Positions 41,319 to 50,388 are shown, counted from the stretch's first letter. The stretch is DNA of 64,000 bases from Nibricoccus aquaticus (GCF_002310495.1 NZ_CP023344.1:1550001-1614000), one strand, 5' to 3'. Numbers and translations are program-made. Notes: generated by a model not told the origin, from the sequence alone.

Positions 41319-42458
41319 TCAGGCGCCGGGGAGGGTGCGGCGGAGGACGGCGGTGATGGCGTCTTCTTCGAGATCGCCGGTGAGGCTGGGGCCGGTGGCG
41401 AGGAAGAGCGGGGTCAGTTCTCCATCGAGGAGGTAGTCCCAGAGTTTTCCCCAGTGATCGAGTTCGTCTAGGTGGGTGAAGACGAGGTGGGTGGCGCCGA
41501 GGTCGCGGCCGGCGGCGTAGCAGCGGCGGAGCATGGCGTGGTCGTAAGCCGCGTTGAGGACGAGGACACGGCCGGCGAATTTCTCGGTGTCGAGGAAACG
41601 GGCGAGCGCGGCGTTTTCGGAGGGGTTGCGCAGGGAGAGGCCGGGGAGGTCGGCGTAGAGGAAGTGATCCGGTTGAGAGTTGAGGGTTGAGAGTTGAGAG
41701 ACGGAAGTGGAGTCGTCTGAGGCGGGGGCGTGGTATTCGAGGGAGAGGCCGAGGGCTTCGCAGAAGACGGCGAGGCCTTCGGCGGGGTTGGGGCGGTCGA
41801 ACTCAGCTTTGACGACGCGACCGGTGCGGTTTTTCGCGAAGACATCGCGGGCGAGCCATTTGCAGAGAGCCGTCGTGCGGCCGGAGCCGGGTGTGCCCAG
41901 AAAGGCAGTACGCGCCGGAAGCGCGCGTGCGGAGCGTTTGGCGGCGGTCTGGCGGAGGAAGCGGCCGACTTCGACGAGCGCCTGGTGCAGCGGGCGTTCG
42001 TCGTTTCCGGCGAAGGCGGGCGAGGCTTGGAGACGGGTGACGAGAGATTCTGAGAAGCCGGCTTTGCGTAAAAGTTCGGGGAGGCGCGCGCCGGAGGGGG
42101 CGGCGGTTTTGGAGGAGGGGCCGCGACCGGTGGCGGGAAGTGTCGCGGACGGGGAGAGTTGAGTGTTGAGTGCTGAGCGTTGAGCGCCGGAAAGAGGCGT
42201 CGCGGATTCGTCGGAGCGGAGCGAAAAAGCCGGTGCGGCAGTTTCGGACGACTCGCTGGCGCTCGTCGCTACGGGCGGCTCGGAGATTTGGGCGACGACT
42301 TCGAGCTTCGGCTTCGAGAAGAGTCCGGAGCCGACCTGGCGGACGGAGAGGACTTTGGCGTGTTCGCCGAGCTGTTCGCGGATGGTGCGCACCGCTTCTT
42401 CCGTCGAGCGGACGGTAAATTTATAGGTGGCGCCGGGCTTGAGGTCGGGGACAGGCAT
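41319..42458 (-). CDS. flhF: FlhF-like protein with degenerate GTPase motifs
   Basis: 379 residues. FlhF is an SRP-type GTPase that sets flagellar position and number. The N-terminal basic/B domain (TYKFTVRSTEEAVRTIREQLGEHAKVLSVRQV) and overall G-domain order fit. Key residues differ: the P-loop is GTPGSGRTT with Arg194 instead of Lys, DTYR is EFDRP, DTAG is DLPG (270-273), TKLD is THLD (328-331) and the last loop is ATGPSLTGD. Two heptamer elements are translated in frame (91-101 and 251-262). It is in the flhB-flhA-flhF-orf88 operon. Likely weak or absent GTPase activity; identity as FlhF rests on context plus fold pattern. Confidence 0.8.
   Translation of the reverse strand: MPVPDLKPGATYKFTVRSTEEAVRTIREQLGEHAKVLSVRQVGSGLFSKPKLEVVAQISEPPVATSASESSETAAPAFSLRSDESATPLSGAQRSALNTQLSPSATLPATGRGPSSKTAAPSGARLPELLRKAGFSESLVTRLQASPAFAGNDERPLHQALVEVGRFLRQTAAKRSARALPARTAFLGTPGSGRTTALCKWLARDVFAKNRTGRVVKAEFDRPNPAEGLAVFCEALGLSLEYHAPASDDSTSVSQLSTLNSQPDHFLYADLPGLSLRNPSENAALARFLDTEKFAGRVLVLNAAYDHAMLRRCYAAGRDLGATHLVFTHLDELDHWGKLWDYLLDGELTPLFLATGPSLTGDLEEDAITAVLRRTLPGA
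41672..41699 (+). repeat. four-unit GTTGAGA heptamer element in flhF, copy 1
   Basis: GTTGAGA, GTTGAGG, GTTGAGA, GTTGAGA then GAC. Translated on the other strand as SVSQLSTLNSQ, between G-domain motifs of flhF, where it adds a likely surface loop. Confidence 0.8.
42158..42185 (+). repeat. four-unit GTTGAGA heptamer element in flhF, copy 2
   Basis: GTTGAGT, GTTGAGT, GCTGAGC, GTTGAGC. Translated in the linker before the G domain as QRSALNTQLS. Third unit GCTGAG as in the copies at 15.9 and 54.9 kb. Confidence 0.7.
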
Positions 42459-42460
42459 CA

Positions 42461-42488
42461 GGGAAGAGTGAAGGGCTAAGAGTGAAAA
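42461..42488 (+). repeat. start-adjacent heptamer tract before flhF
   Basis: On the coding (-) strand TTTTCAC, TCTTAGC, CCTTCAC, TCTTCCC, ending two bases before the flhF ATG at 42458. It resembles the tract before the aldo/keto reductase gene (6561-6594). Confidence 0.6.
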
Positions 42489-42524
42489 GAGAAAGCGCGT
42501 TCAAGGTGAAGCTCCCTCCCCTGT

Positions 42525-44732
42525 TCAAGCGGCCATTTTGGTTTCGACGAGGCGGTTGGCGAGATGGGGCGGGAGTTGGATGAAGCCGGCGTTTTCGACT
42601 TCGCTGGAGGACGGGAGTTCTTGGAACGCGAGGACGACGAGGCGCGGGAGCGAAGGCTCGAAGAAGCGCTTGAGCGGGAGGCGGACCTCGGTCGAAACCA
42701 CGAGCACGGCGGGGAGGCCTTGCTGGATGAGTTCGTTGCAGCGCTGGGTGAGGTCGTTGAGGAGGTGGTGGCCGGTGGCGGGATCAAGGGAGAGACCGAC
42801 GTCGGACGCGGTGCGGTGAATTTTCCCGGCGAGGATTTGCTCGAGACGTGGATCGAGGGTGAAGGCTTTGACGAAGCCGGGCTTCGACTCGTACTCGGGA
42901 ACGAAATACAGGCCGAGGCGGCGGCGGACGAGTTCGCTGAGGTCGTCGGGGTTCTTGGTGAGCGAGGCGTAGTCGCCGATGCCTTCGAGGACGAGCGGGA
43001 GATTGAGGATCGAGATGTTCTCGCGCAGGAGATTCTGGAGGACGCGCTGGATGACACCGAGGTTGACGAGGTCGGGCAGGAGTTCGGCGACGAGCGCGGG
43101 GTGCGTTTCCTTGATATGATCGATGAGAGTCTGGACGTCCTGGCGGCCGAGGAGGAGGTGGGCGATGGACTTCAGCGATTCGGAGAGGTGCGTGATCATG
43201 ACGGAGGACGGATCAACGACGGTGTAACCGTTGAGCTCGGCGGTCTTCTTTTCGGCTTCGTCGATCCAGGTGGCTTCGAGGTTGAAGACGGGTTCGCGGG
43301 TGGGGACGCCGCGGAGGCGTACCGAAGAACCGGAGACGTTCATAGCCATCCAGCGGCCGGGGAGAACGGAGCCGCGGGCGATGGTTTTGCCGCGGAGCAT
43401 GAAGCGGTAGTCGTTGGCCTCGAGTTCGAGGTTATCGCGGACGGAGACGGGCGGGACGATGATGCCTTTTTCGCGGGCCAGGGCCTTGCGGACGCCGGTG
43501 ACGCGGGAGAGGAGGTCGCCGCCTTTGGTGGCGTCGGCAATGGGGAGGAGGCCGTAGCCGATCTCGATCGCGAAGACATCGAGGTCGATGAGTTTGCGGA
43601 GGTCGTCGCCGCCGGCTTTGACGGAGGCGGGAGCGTTGGCGGCGGCTTCTTTGCCGGTGGTGGGAGCGGAGGCGGAGCCTTTGGCACCGGGTTTGGCGTC
43701 TTTGCCGGTGACGGGGGCGAGGACTTCGAGTTCGGCGGCTTCCTGTTGTTTTTTAAGGGTGTGGGCGAGATAGCCGGCCATGCCTCCGAGGAGGAAGAAG
43801 GGAATCATGGGCATGCCGGGCATGAAGCCGAAGGTGATCAACATGCCGGCGGTGATGCCGATGGCGCGCGGGTAGCGGACGAGCTGGCGGCCGACCTGGG
43901 TGCCGAGGTTGGTGTTTTCCGAGGCACGGGTGACGAGCAAGCCGGCGGCGACGGAGACGATGAGGGCGGGGATCTGGGAGACGAGGCCGTCACCGATGGA
44001 GAGGAGCGTAAATTTCGTGAGGGATTCCTGGAGAGAGAGATCCATCTGGAAAACACCGATGGCGAAACCGCCGATGATGTTGACCAGGGTGATGAGGATG
44101 CCGGCGACGGCGTCGCCGCGGACGAATTTGGAGGCGCCGTCCATCGCGCCGTAGAAGTCGGCTTCTTTCTGGACCTTGAGGCGGCGGGAGGTGGCGGAGG
44201 CTTCGTCGATGATGCCGGCGTTGAGCTCGGCATCGATGGCCATTTGCTTACCGGGAAGAGCATCGAGCGTGAAGCGGGCGGCGACTTCGGCGATGCGGCC
44301 GGCGCCCTTCGTGATGACGACGAAGTTGATGACGATGAGGATCAGGAAGACGACGAAGCCGACGATGTAGTTGCCCTGAATCACGAAGTGGCCGAACGAC
44401 TCGATGACGCCGCCGGCGTGGCCTTTGGTGAGAATGAGGCGCGTGGTACAGATGTTCAGCGCGAGGCGGAAAAGCGTGAAGCCGAGGAGAATCGTGGGGA
44501 AGCCGGAGAACTCGGGCGGATCTTTGACGTACACGATCACGAGCAGGACGAGCAGTGACATGCCGATGCTGAGCGCGAGCAGCATATCGAGCAGGAAGGG
44601 AGGAACGGGCACGATCAGCAGCAGCACGGTGCCGAAGAGGGCGCCGGTGAAGATGAGGTCGGCGCGTTTCATGAGGCCGGAAACGTGCTGGATGGGAGCG
44701 GGCAGAGTGGCGGTGGAATTGGAAGCGGCCAT
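42525..44732 (-). CDS. flhA: flagellar export apparatus protein FlhA
   Basis: Inner-membrane ring protein of the type III flagellar export gate. 735 residues. Eight hydrophobic segments fill about the first 330 residues. The FHIPEP loop is RIAEVAARFTLDALPGKQMAIDAELNAGIIDE. The cytoplasmic linker (about 325-380) is longer than usual and Ala/Gly/Lys-rich. The C-terminal domain has IDLDVFAIEIGYGLLPIAD, then TWIDEAEKKTAELNGYTVVDPSSVMITHLSE and LVLEGIGDYA. 53 bp after flhB. Confidence 0.96.
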   Translation of the reverse strand: MAASNSTATLPAPIQHVSGLMKRADLIFTGALFGTVLLLIVPVPPFLLDMLLALSIGMSLLVLLVIVYVKDPPEFSGFPTILLGFTLFRLALNICTTRLILTKGHAGGVIESFGHFVIQGNYIVGFVVFLILIVINFVVITKGAGRIAEVAARFTLDALPGKQMAIDAELNAGIIDEASATSRRLKVQKEADFYGAMDGASKFVRGDAVAGILITLVNIIGGFAIGVFQMDLSLQESLTKFTLLSIGDGLVSQIPALIVSVAAGLLVTRASENTNLGTQVGRQLVRYPRAIGITAGMLITFGFMPGMPMIPFFLLGGMAGYLAHTLKKQQEAAELEVLAPVTGKDAKPGAKGSASAPTTGKEAAANAPASVKAGGDDLRKLIDLDVFAIEIGYGLLPIADATKGGDLLSRVTGVRKALAREKGIIVPPVSVRDNLELEANDYRFMLRGKTIARGSVLPGRWMAMNVSGSSVRLRGVPTREPVFNLEATWIDEAEKKTAELNGYTVVDPSSVMITHLSESLKSIAHLLLGRQDVQTLIDHIKETHPALVAELLPDLVNLGVIQRVLQNLLRENISILNLPLVLEGIGDYASLTKNPDDLSELVRRRLGLYFVPEYESKPGFVKAFTLDPRLEQILAGKIHRTASDVGLSLDPATGHHLLNDLTQRCNELIQQGLPAVLVVSTEVRLPLKRFFEPSLPRLVVLAFQELPSSSEVENAGFIQLPPHLANRLVETKMAA

Positions 44733-44785
44733 TTAGGAAAAGCGTGAAGGTGCGATAGCGAGAGGGGAGGAACTGGGCGCGCGAC

Positions 44786-45898
44786 TCAGGCGGCGGCCTG
44801 GGCGGCTTCGACGCGGCGGGTTTTCAAGCGATGGAAGTAGTAGCGGTGGGTGCGGTAAACGAAGGCGAGGATCTGGGCGACGGCCTGGTAGAGGTCGGAG
44901 GGGATGGATTCGCCGACGGTGCCGAGTGAATACAACATGCGGGCGACGGGTTTGTTTTCGACGACGGGGACGCCGTGCTCGGCGGCGAGGGCTTTGATGC
45001 GGAGGGCGAAGCGGTTTTCGCCTTTGGCGAGGATGACGGGGGCCTGATCGACGCCGCGTTCGTATTTGAGGGCGACGGCGTAGTGAGTCGGGTTGGTGAC
45101 GATGACGTCGGCGGTGGGAACGGCGGCGAGCATCTGTTTCTGCATGAGGCGGCGGGCCATGCGGCGCATGGCGCCCTTGGTCTGGGCGTCACCTTCGGCC
45201 TGCTTGGACTCTTCTTTGACCTCCTGCTTGGTCATCATGAGATCCTTTTTGGACTTCATGAGTTCGTACCAGTAGCTGATGGCTGCGATGATGCCCATGC
45301 AAAGGATGAGGCGGGAGAGGAACTCGAAGGTGGAGCGTTTGAGAAAGTGTCCGAGGTAAACGGCTTCGACGGGGGCGGAGAAAAGCGGGTCTTCAAAGAA
45401 GCCTTTGGCGGCAGCCCAGAGAACGAGGCCGATGGAGATGAGTTTGAGCAGGTCGATGCCGGCGTGGACGAGGGCCTGCTTGGAGAAGATACGTTGGAAG
45501 CCGGGGATGGGGTTGAGTTTTTCGAGCTTCAGGCCGAGGACGTCGGGCGTGAGGTTGAAGCCGCTCTGAAGTCCGCCGGCGAGGAGGGCGGCGAGGGTGC
45601 AGACGCCGAGGATGGGAACGAGGACTTTGCCCATCAGCAGGAGGGTTTCGCCCAGTTGCAGGGGCACGGTGTCGAGCTGGAGCTGAATGGTGGCGAGCTG
45701 GCTGAAGGTGCTGCGGGCCATCGAGGATATGTCCTGTGCAGCGGTGCCGACGGTCATCGAGAGGCCACCGAGGGCGGCAGCGAGGAGGAAGACGACGGCG
45801 ATCTCAGGCGAACGGGCGAACTGGCCCTTGCCATGGGCTTCGCTGAGGCGTTTTCCAGACGCTTCTTCTGTTTTTGAGTCTTTGTCTTCGTCAGCCAT
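44786..45898 (-). CDS. flhB: flagellar export switch protein FlhB
   Basis: Substrate-specificity switch of the flagellar export apparatus. 370 residues. Four hydrophobic segments (near 32-50, 88-110, 146-165, 188-210), then the cytoplasmic domain with the self-cleavage motif Asn269-Pro-Thr-His in DVIVTNPTHYAVALKY. GIPVVENKP-type and LAQIL-type motifs follow (VPVVENKPVARMLYS). The N-terminus KTEEASGKRLSEAHGKGQFARSPE is typical. A very good sigma-54 promoter lies 21 bp upstream, so flhB heads the operon flhB-flhA-flhF-orf88. Confidence 0.96.
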   Translation of the reverse strand: MADEDKDSKTEEASGKRLSEAHGKGQFARSPEIAVVFLLAAALGGLSMTVGTAAQDISSMARSTFSQLATIQLQLDTVPLQLGETLLLMGKVLVPILGVCTLAALLAGGLQSGFNLTPDVLGLKLEKLNPIPGFQRIFSKQALVHAGIDLLKLISIGLVLWAAAKGFFEDPLFSAPVEAVYLGHFLKRSTFEFLSRLILCMGIIAAISYWYELMKSKKDLMMTKQEVKEESKQAEGDAQTKGAMRRMARRLMQKQMLAAVPTADVIVTNPTHYAVALKYERGVDQAPVILAKGENRFALRIKALAAEHGVPVVENKPVARMLYSLGTVGESIPSDLYQAVAQILAFVYRTHRYYFHRLKTRRVEAAQAAA

Positions 45899-45918
45899 GC
45901 CGGGTGAACCGCCCTAAA

Positions 45919-45934
45919 TGCAAAGGCGATGCCA
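45919..45934 (-). promoter_or_regulatory. sigma-54-type -24/-12 promoter of flhB
   Basis: On the - strand TGGCATCGCCTTTGCA, matching TGGCAYRNNNNTTGCW at all but one defined position, with invariant GG and GC in exact spacing. The expected start is about 10 nt before the flhB ATG. AAAGATTT (45977-45984) lies 43 bp upstream and TTTTCCG (46014-46020) further up, both also found upstream of the fliA element. Confidence 0.72.
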
Positions 45935-46118
45935 GCGGGGGCAGGAGCGGTGCTAGCTACAGACAGAGAGTGAGTTAAATCTTTATTGGCGGCTGAGTTT
46001 TTTCGGCCGATCCCGGAAAACATCTGGGGTGCATACCCTGGGGTAATTTTTGCCGGGGAATGAGCAGGCGTCGGGCGAGGGGGCGGGTTGATAATCTGCG
46101 CTTTGGGCGGAGCGGGCA

Positions 46119-46154
46119 CGAAAAAGGCCAGTCTCCCCGGAGGAGACTGGCCTT
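46119..46154 (-). terminator. rho-independent terminator of the TonB-receptor gene
   Basis: On the - strand a perfect 13-bp stem, AAGGCCAGTCTCC with GGAGACTGGCCTT around a 5-nt loop, is followed by TTTTT. It begins 44 bp after the receptor stop and separates the receptor gene from the flhB promoter. Confidence 0.87.
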
Positions 46155-46197
46155 GTGACACCAAGAACAGAGGTCTGACTGCTTGAACCGGGAAGTC

Positions 46198-49100
46198 TTA
46201 GAACGTGCCGCGAACGCCGATGTTATAGTAGGGCTCGCCGAACTGGTAATGGTTACGGGCCAAGCGGTACTCGGAGTGGTTTTCAGTGTAGCCGCGGAGG
46301 TAATCATCGCGGCCGGCACCGAGCATGTTCTGGACGGCGAAGTACACCTTGTAGCGCGAGGAGAACGCGTACTCGACTTTGAGGTCGGTGCGGACGACGT
46401 CGGACTTCAGCGACACCATGCGGGTATCGAGCGCGGGGTTGTTGTTACGGGTGCCGAGGATCCACTCGCTGTTGACCAGACCGCTGGCAACGGTGTCGCC
46501 GGTCCAGTTGGTCGAGGAGGTGATGGACCATTTGCCGATGCGGTAGCCGAGGACGAAGTTAAAGGTCTTCGAGGCGGCGCCGCGTTGCTGGGCCCAGAGG
46601 ACGTCGTTGTCGTCGCCATCGGCGTCGCTCATGGTGAAGTTCGTCTGCACGTTAAGCTTGTCGAAGGGAGCGGGCAGGAAGGTCAGGTTCTGCGCATAGC
46701 CGAGCTCGATGCCCTGGATGCTGGAATCCGGGCCGTTATCGCGAATGGTGCCAGTGACGAATTGCGCGGGATTGAGGCCGGAGGCCGCGGCAACAGCAGC
46801 GATGTCGGCGGCGGTCATGCCGCGATCCACGATGTAGTTTTGCACGTTCTTGCGGAAGAGCGCGACGCTGAGCACGCCGGAATTTTTGAGGTAGTATTCG
46901 GCGGAGAGGTCGTAGTTATCCGTGAAGTACGGTTTGAGCGCGGGGTTCACACCGGTGATCGAGCCATCGTTGGCGCCCGGGGCGCTTTCAACGGTGACGG
47001 TGCCGATGAGATCGGCGTAGTCGGGATGGCCGACCGTCTTGCTGAAGCCACCGCGCACAACGAGCGCTTTTTCCCAGGACGGGGTGTATTTCGCGCTGAT
47101 CGAGGGATAAACCTTGTCGTATTCGAGATGGGTGACGGCCTTGCCGGAGCGCGGGACAGCGCGGTCAACGGCCCATCCGTCGATCTGGCGCTCTTCCCAG
47201 CGGAAGCCGCCGACGATCAGGAGATCAGCGCATGGCTTGATATCGAAGCGGAAGTAACCGGCGAGGTTGTCCTCTTCGAATTCGCGGTAGAGGTCCTGGA
47301 AGTAAACGGTGAAGTTATTCCGGTAGCCCTCGTAGATCTTGTACGGATCGACGGTCTGGAAGGAGCCGAAACCGAAGCCGACATCCTTCGTGAAGCCTTG
47401 GTCGAGATAAGGCGTGAGCGCGCTGCCGGTGATGGCGGTGAAGCTGCTGCGCAGGGTGATACGGGTGATGTCGCGTTCGGTTTTATCGAGGGCAAAACCT
47501 GCCTGGAGCTTGACTGGAATCGCCTGGATCGGGAGGTCGATGACGTAGTTGCCGTTGAGCCCGGTCTTGGTCTCTCCGGTCGTCCAAGGACGGGCTTGAA
47601 GCGTGGAGCCCGGGGACAGCGTGTAGTTGGAGAGCGAGCGCAAATAATCTAGCGATACCGGCGTGGTGCCACCGTTATTGTAGAGCTGAATCACTGGAAC
47701 GGTGCCCGTGGTGGCGTTAGCGAGATCGATACGGTCAACTGTTGTCGGGCTGGTGATCATACGCGCCTGTGAGCCGACGAAGCCTTTATTCGAATCACGA
47801 TACTGACCGTCGGCGTGCGACCAGTAAGCGGTGAGTGATGCCTTCGAAGCATTGCTGAACTCGTGACTCAGCGTGCTGTTAAAGTGAAGTGTAGTACCGT
47901 ACTTGTTGCGGAAGGTAACGTCGTTGAGAACGACCGGCGCGGAAACTGCGGAGGGCGCAAACGTGGTTCGAGAAGAAAAGGTGGGATTGTTCGAATCACC
48001 GATCCGAGTGTTAGCACCAGCGACAGAGCCGAGCTGGATCTGTGGTCCGCGCTGATGGAAGAGCAGATCATACCAGTTCCACTGGCCGGAGACGGTGAGC
48101 TTGGTGTCATCGCTGATGAGGTAATCGAGCTTGCTAGCGAAGGCTTCGCGGTGAGTCAGCTTTTGCTCGGTGCGGATATTATACTGCTGAAGACGTGGAG
48201 CAGTGAACATCGAGGCCTCGGGCACCCAGGTGATCTCGGTGCGCGGTGAATCGTCGTAGCGCTCCGAGAAGCGGTAGTTGAAGTTGATGCCAACCTTGTC
48301 GTTGATGCGACGAGCGTAGTTGAGATCGAGGTTGGGGCGGGCGACGAATTCCTTGCCGTTGCCCCAGACGCCGGACTCTTTGCCGATGGAGAGGTTGGTG
48401 CTCGGGACGACCAGATTGAAGTCGTAGCTAAGCGTGCTCACGTCCTGGCGGTCGAAAGCGCTCTTGGTGACGAAATTCACGAAGCCGCCGGTCGCGCTAG
48501 CCGGGATGTCGGGGGTGACGGTTTTGAAGAGCTCGGTGGTCTCGACGTTATTCATCGCGATCTGCTCGAACTCGAAGCGGCGCGTATCGGCCACAGACGA
48601 GCTGGCGGCCATCGGCGTGCCATCGACCGCGACAACGGTGAACGACGTATTGAGGCCGCGGAGACTGACGCCGCGGGCGTCGTTGGCGTTGTAGTCAACG
48701 CTCAGGCCGGGGAGGAATTTGAGGTACTCGCCGACGTTGCCTTCGGCGATGGGGCCGAACTGGTCTGCGGCGGCCACAAGCTTCGATTGGAACGAAACTT
48801 TCTGGAGAGCGATAGCCTGGGACATGCCTTCCTTCGCACCTTGGACGCGGAATTCGGAGAGTGCGATGACCTCGCCTTCGCTCAAGCCCAAGCTGAGCTC
48901 GGCGGTCTGGCCGGATGCGACTACGACGGACTCGGTCTTCGTATCGAGGCCGGTGTAGTTGACCACGATGGTGTGGGTGCCCGCCGGCACGTTCTTCAAC
49001 GTGAAGCCGCCGGAGCGTTCCGTGGTGGTGCTGAGGGTGGAGCCCTCAATCGAGACTTCCGCGCCTTCGAGGTATTTACCGCCGTTGTTGTCGAACACGC

Positions 49101-49269
49101 GGCCACGGATGGTGCCGGATCCTTCTTGGGATGCGGCGGCCGGAGCGGCTTGGGCGAACAGGCAGGGGCTGATGGTGGAGGCAGCGGCCAGGAGCGTGAG
49201 AGCAACGAGGCCGCGGGTGTAGTTCTTGGAACGGCGTGAGGACCGGTCCGGGGGTGTTGGTTGGTTCAT
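46198..49269 (-). CDS. TonB-dependent outer-membrane receptor with N-terminal regulatory-like domain
   Basis: 1023-residue outer-membrane importer. A signal region (GLVALTLLAAASTISPCLFAQA, about 20-41) precedes a carboxypeptidase-regulatory-like domain (GTIRGRVFDNNGGKYLEGAEVSIEGS to VVVASGQTAELSL). A TonB-box-like ALSEFRV follows, then the plug (QIAMNNVETTELFKTVTPDIPASATGGFVNFVTK) and the barrel, ending in aromatic Phe (YYNIGVRGTF). Substrate is unknown; the divergent IclR regulator hints at an organic carbon compound. It sits between fliR and flhB, isolated by its own terminator, so it is probably an insertion into the flagellar cluster. Confidence 0.92.
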   Translation of the reverse strand: MNQPTPPDRSSRRSKNYTRGLVALTLLAAASTISPCLFAQAAPAAASQEGSGTIRGRVFDNNGGKYLEGAEVSIEGSTLSTTTERSGGFTLKNVPAGTHTIVVNYTGLDTKTESVVVASGQTAELSLGLSEGEVIALSEFRVQGAKEGMSQAIALQKVSFQSKLVAAADQFGPIAEGNVGEYLKFLPGLSVDYNANDARGVSLRGLNTSFTVVAVDGTPMAASSSVADTRRFEFEQIAMNNVETTELFKTVTPDIPASATGGFVNFVTKSAFDRQDVSTLSYDFNLVVPSTNLSIGKESGVWGNGKEFVARPNLDLNYARRINDKVGINFNYRFSERYDDSPRTEITWVPEASMFTAPRLQQYNIRTEQKLTHREAFASKLDYLISDDTKLTVSGQWNWYDLLFHQRGPQIQLGSVAGANTRIGDSNNPTFSSRTTFAPSAVSAPVVLNDVTFRNKYGTTLHFNSTLSHEFSNASKASLTAYWSHADGQYRDSNKGFVGSQARMITSPTTVDRIDLANATTGTVPVIQLYNNGGTTPVSLDYLRSLSNYTLSPGSTLQARPWTTGETKTGLNGNYVIDLPIQAIPVKLQAGFALDKTERDITRITLRSSFTAITGSALTPYLDQGFTKDVGFGFGSFQTVDPYKIYEGYRNNFTVYFQDLYREFEEDNLAGYFRFDIKPCADLLIVGGFRWEERQIDGWAVDRAVPRSGKAVTHLEYDKVYPSISAKYTPSWEKALVVRGGFSKTVGHPDYADLIGTVTVESAPGANDGSITGVNPALKPYFTDNYDLSAEYYLKNSGVLSVALFRKNVQNYIVDRGMTAADIAAVAAASGLNPAQFVTGTIRDNGPDSSIQGIELGYAQNLTFLPAPFDKLNVQTNFTMSDADGDDNDVLWAQQRGAASKTFNFVLGYRIGKWSITSSTNWTGDTVASGLVNSEWILGTRNNNPALDTRMVSLKSDVVRTDLKVEYAFSSRYKVYFAVQNMLGAGRDDYLRGYTENHSEYRLARNHYQFGEPYYNIGVRGTF

Positions 49270-49632
49270 ATCAGGGACAAGTGGCGTCGGAGCGGGGAAA
49301 CTCCGGCCGCAAAGCTCAGGTGAAAACCGTGCGGCCAGAGGTGGGGCCCCCGCTTGCTTCGCAAACGCGGTGAGACCGGTTCACGAAGCGACGTGGTATG
49401 CGCTTTCAGGGTGAGAAAACCATGCGCCGAAAAGCGCAGAACATGTACAGGGGATATTTGGGGTGAAGCAATATCAAGTTCATTAGTGAACTTGACATCC
49501 GCAAATGAACGAAGCGACTTTCTCAGGTCAAGCGGCAATTCGGGCACGAGCCCTGATTTCCGACCGTCAATTTCGCTGCGCGCTTTACCCCACCCTTCGC
49601 ACGCGCATCTTCACCCGTTCCAGCCGCCGCTC
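49270..49632. other. 363-bp divergent promoter region of receptor and iclR genes
   Basis: Contains no convincing gene. It holds a strong palindrome (49474-49495) and pyrimidine-rich leader DNA before the iclR start. A CTTGACAT overlapping the right arm could be the -35 box of iclR. The receptor promoter probably lies to the left of the palindrome, but I cannot define its -10 box. Confidence 0.5.
49474..49495. promoter_or_regulatory. candidate IclR operator
   Basis: Perfect 9-bp arms TCAAGTTCA and TGAACTTGA around TTAG, between the divergent receptor and iclR genes, overlapping a likely -35 box. The size and symmetry fit an IclR-family dimer site; the sequence is not the KdgR consensus. Confidence 0.5.
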
Positions 49633-50388
49633 ATGGAAAAATATGTCATTCCGAATCTTCGAAACGCCTGCCAACTACTCAAAGCCGTCGCCCACGGTAA
49701 CGGGCTAGCACGCATCGCAGATCTGGCGCGCGATCTGGAAATCCCTGCGACGAGCGCGTTGCGCATCGTGCGGACGCTGGAACTCGAGGGATTTATCCGT
49801 CGCGACCAAAACACCCTGAAGCTGGGACCATCGCTCATCTATCTCGGGACTGCGGCGCTCGGCGAGACGGAGATCGGCCGCGAGGCGATGCCGGTTTTGC
49901 AGGCGCTCGCGAAAGACACCGACGAGACCGCACATGTCGCCGTGCCGTGCGACAACCGTTCGCTGATCGTCGCGGTTTGCGACAGCCCCCACCCTCTTCG
50001 CGCCGCATCACGCCCCGGTGCGATCACCGATCTGCACTGTTCTTCGACGGGAAAGATTTTCCTGACGTATCTGCACCCGGACAAGCTCGGCGAAATCGCC
50101 GCCGCGCGTCCGCTCACGCGCCGCACGCCGAACACGATCACCACACTCGCGGAGCTGCGGAAGGAAATCGTGACGATCCGCGCGCAAGGTTACAGCCTCG
50201 ACGACGAGGAGATCCACCCCGGCGTGCGCTGTGTCGCCGCGCCTGTGACGGGCCCGGGCGATTCGGTGGTCGCCGCGATCGGCATCACCGCCTCGGCCGC
50301 TCGATTCACTCCAAAGAAAAATGCGGCGCTGGCTGCGCGGGTGATGGAAGCGGCCGCGGAATTATCCCGGCGGCTCGGGCATTTTTAA
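49633..50388 (+). CDS. IclR-family transcriptional regulator
   Basis: 251 residues. N-terminal winged helix: ACQLLKAVAHGNGLARIADLARDLEIPATSALRIVRTLELEGFIRRDQNTLKLGPSLIYLG. C-terminal GAF-like effector domain: VAVPCDNRSLIVAV, then ADLHCSSTGKIFLTYL-type motif (TDLHCSSTGKIFLTYLHPDKL) and GYSLDDEEIHPGVRCVAAPV. These regulators sense small aromatic or sugar-acid ligands. It is divergent from the TonB-receptor gene and likely controls it. The ATG at 49633 starts directly at the HTH. It ends 2 bp from the end of convergent fliR. Confidence 0.92.
   Translation: MEKYVIPNLRNACQLLKAVAHGNGLARIADLARDLEIPATSALRIVRTLELEGFIRRDQNTLKLGPSLIYLGTAALGETEIGREAMPVLQALAKDTDETAHVAVPCDNRSLIVAVCDSPHPLRAASRPGAITDLHCSSTGKIFLTYLHPDKLGEIAAARPLTRRTPNTITTLAELRKEIVTIRAQGYSLDDEEIHPGVRCVAAPVTGPGDSVVAAIGITASAARFTPKKNAALAARVMEAAAELSRRLGHF

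Noticed and set aside
42564-44558. 664-codon open frame on the + strand across flhA
   Set aside because: It is antisense to a certain flhA gene, is Glu/Gly/Asp-rich low complexity and has no recognisable domain. Long antisense frames are expected at this GC content.
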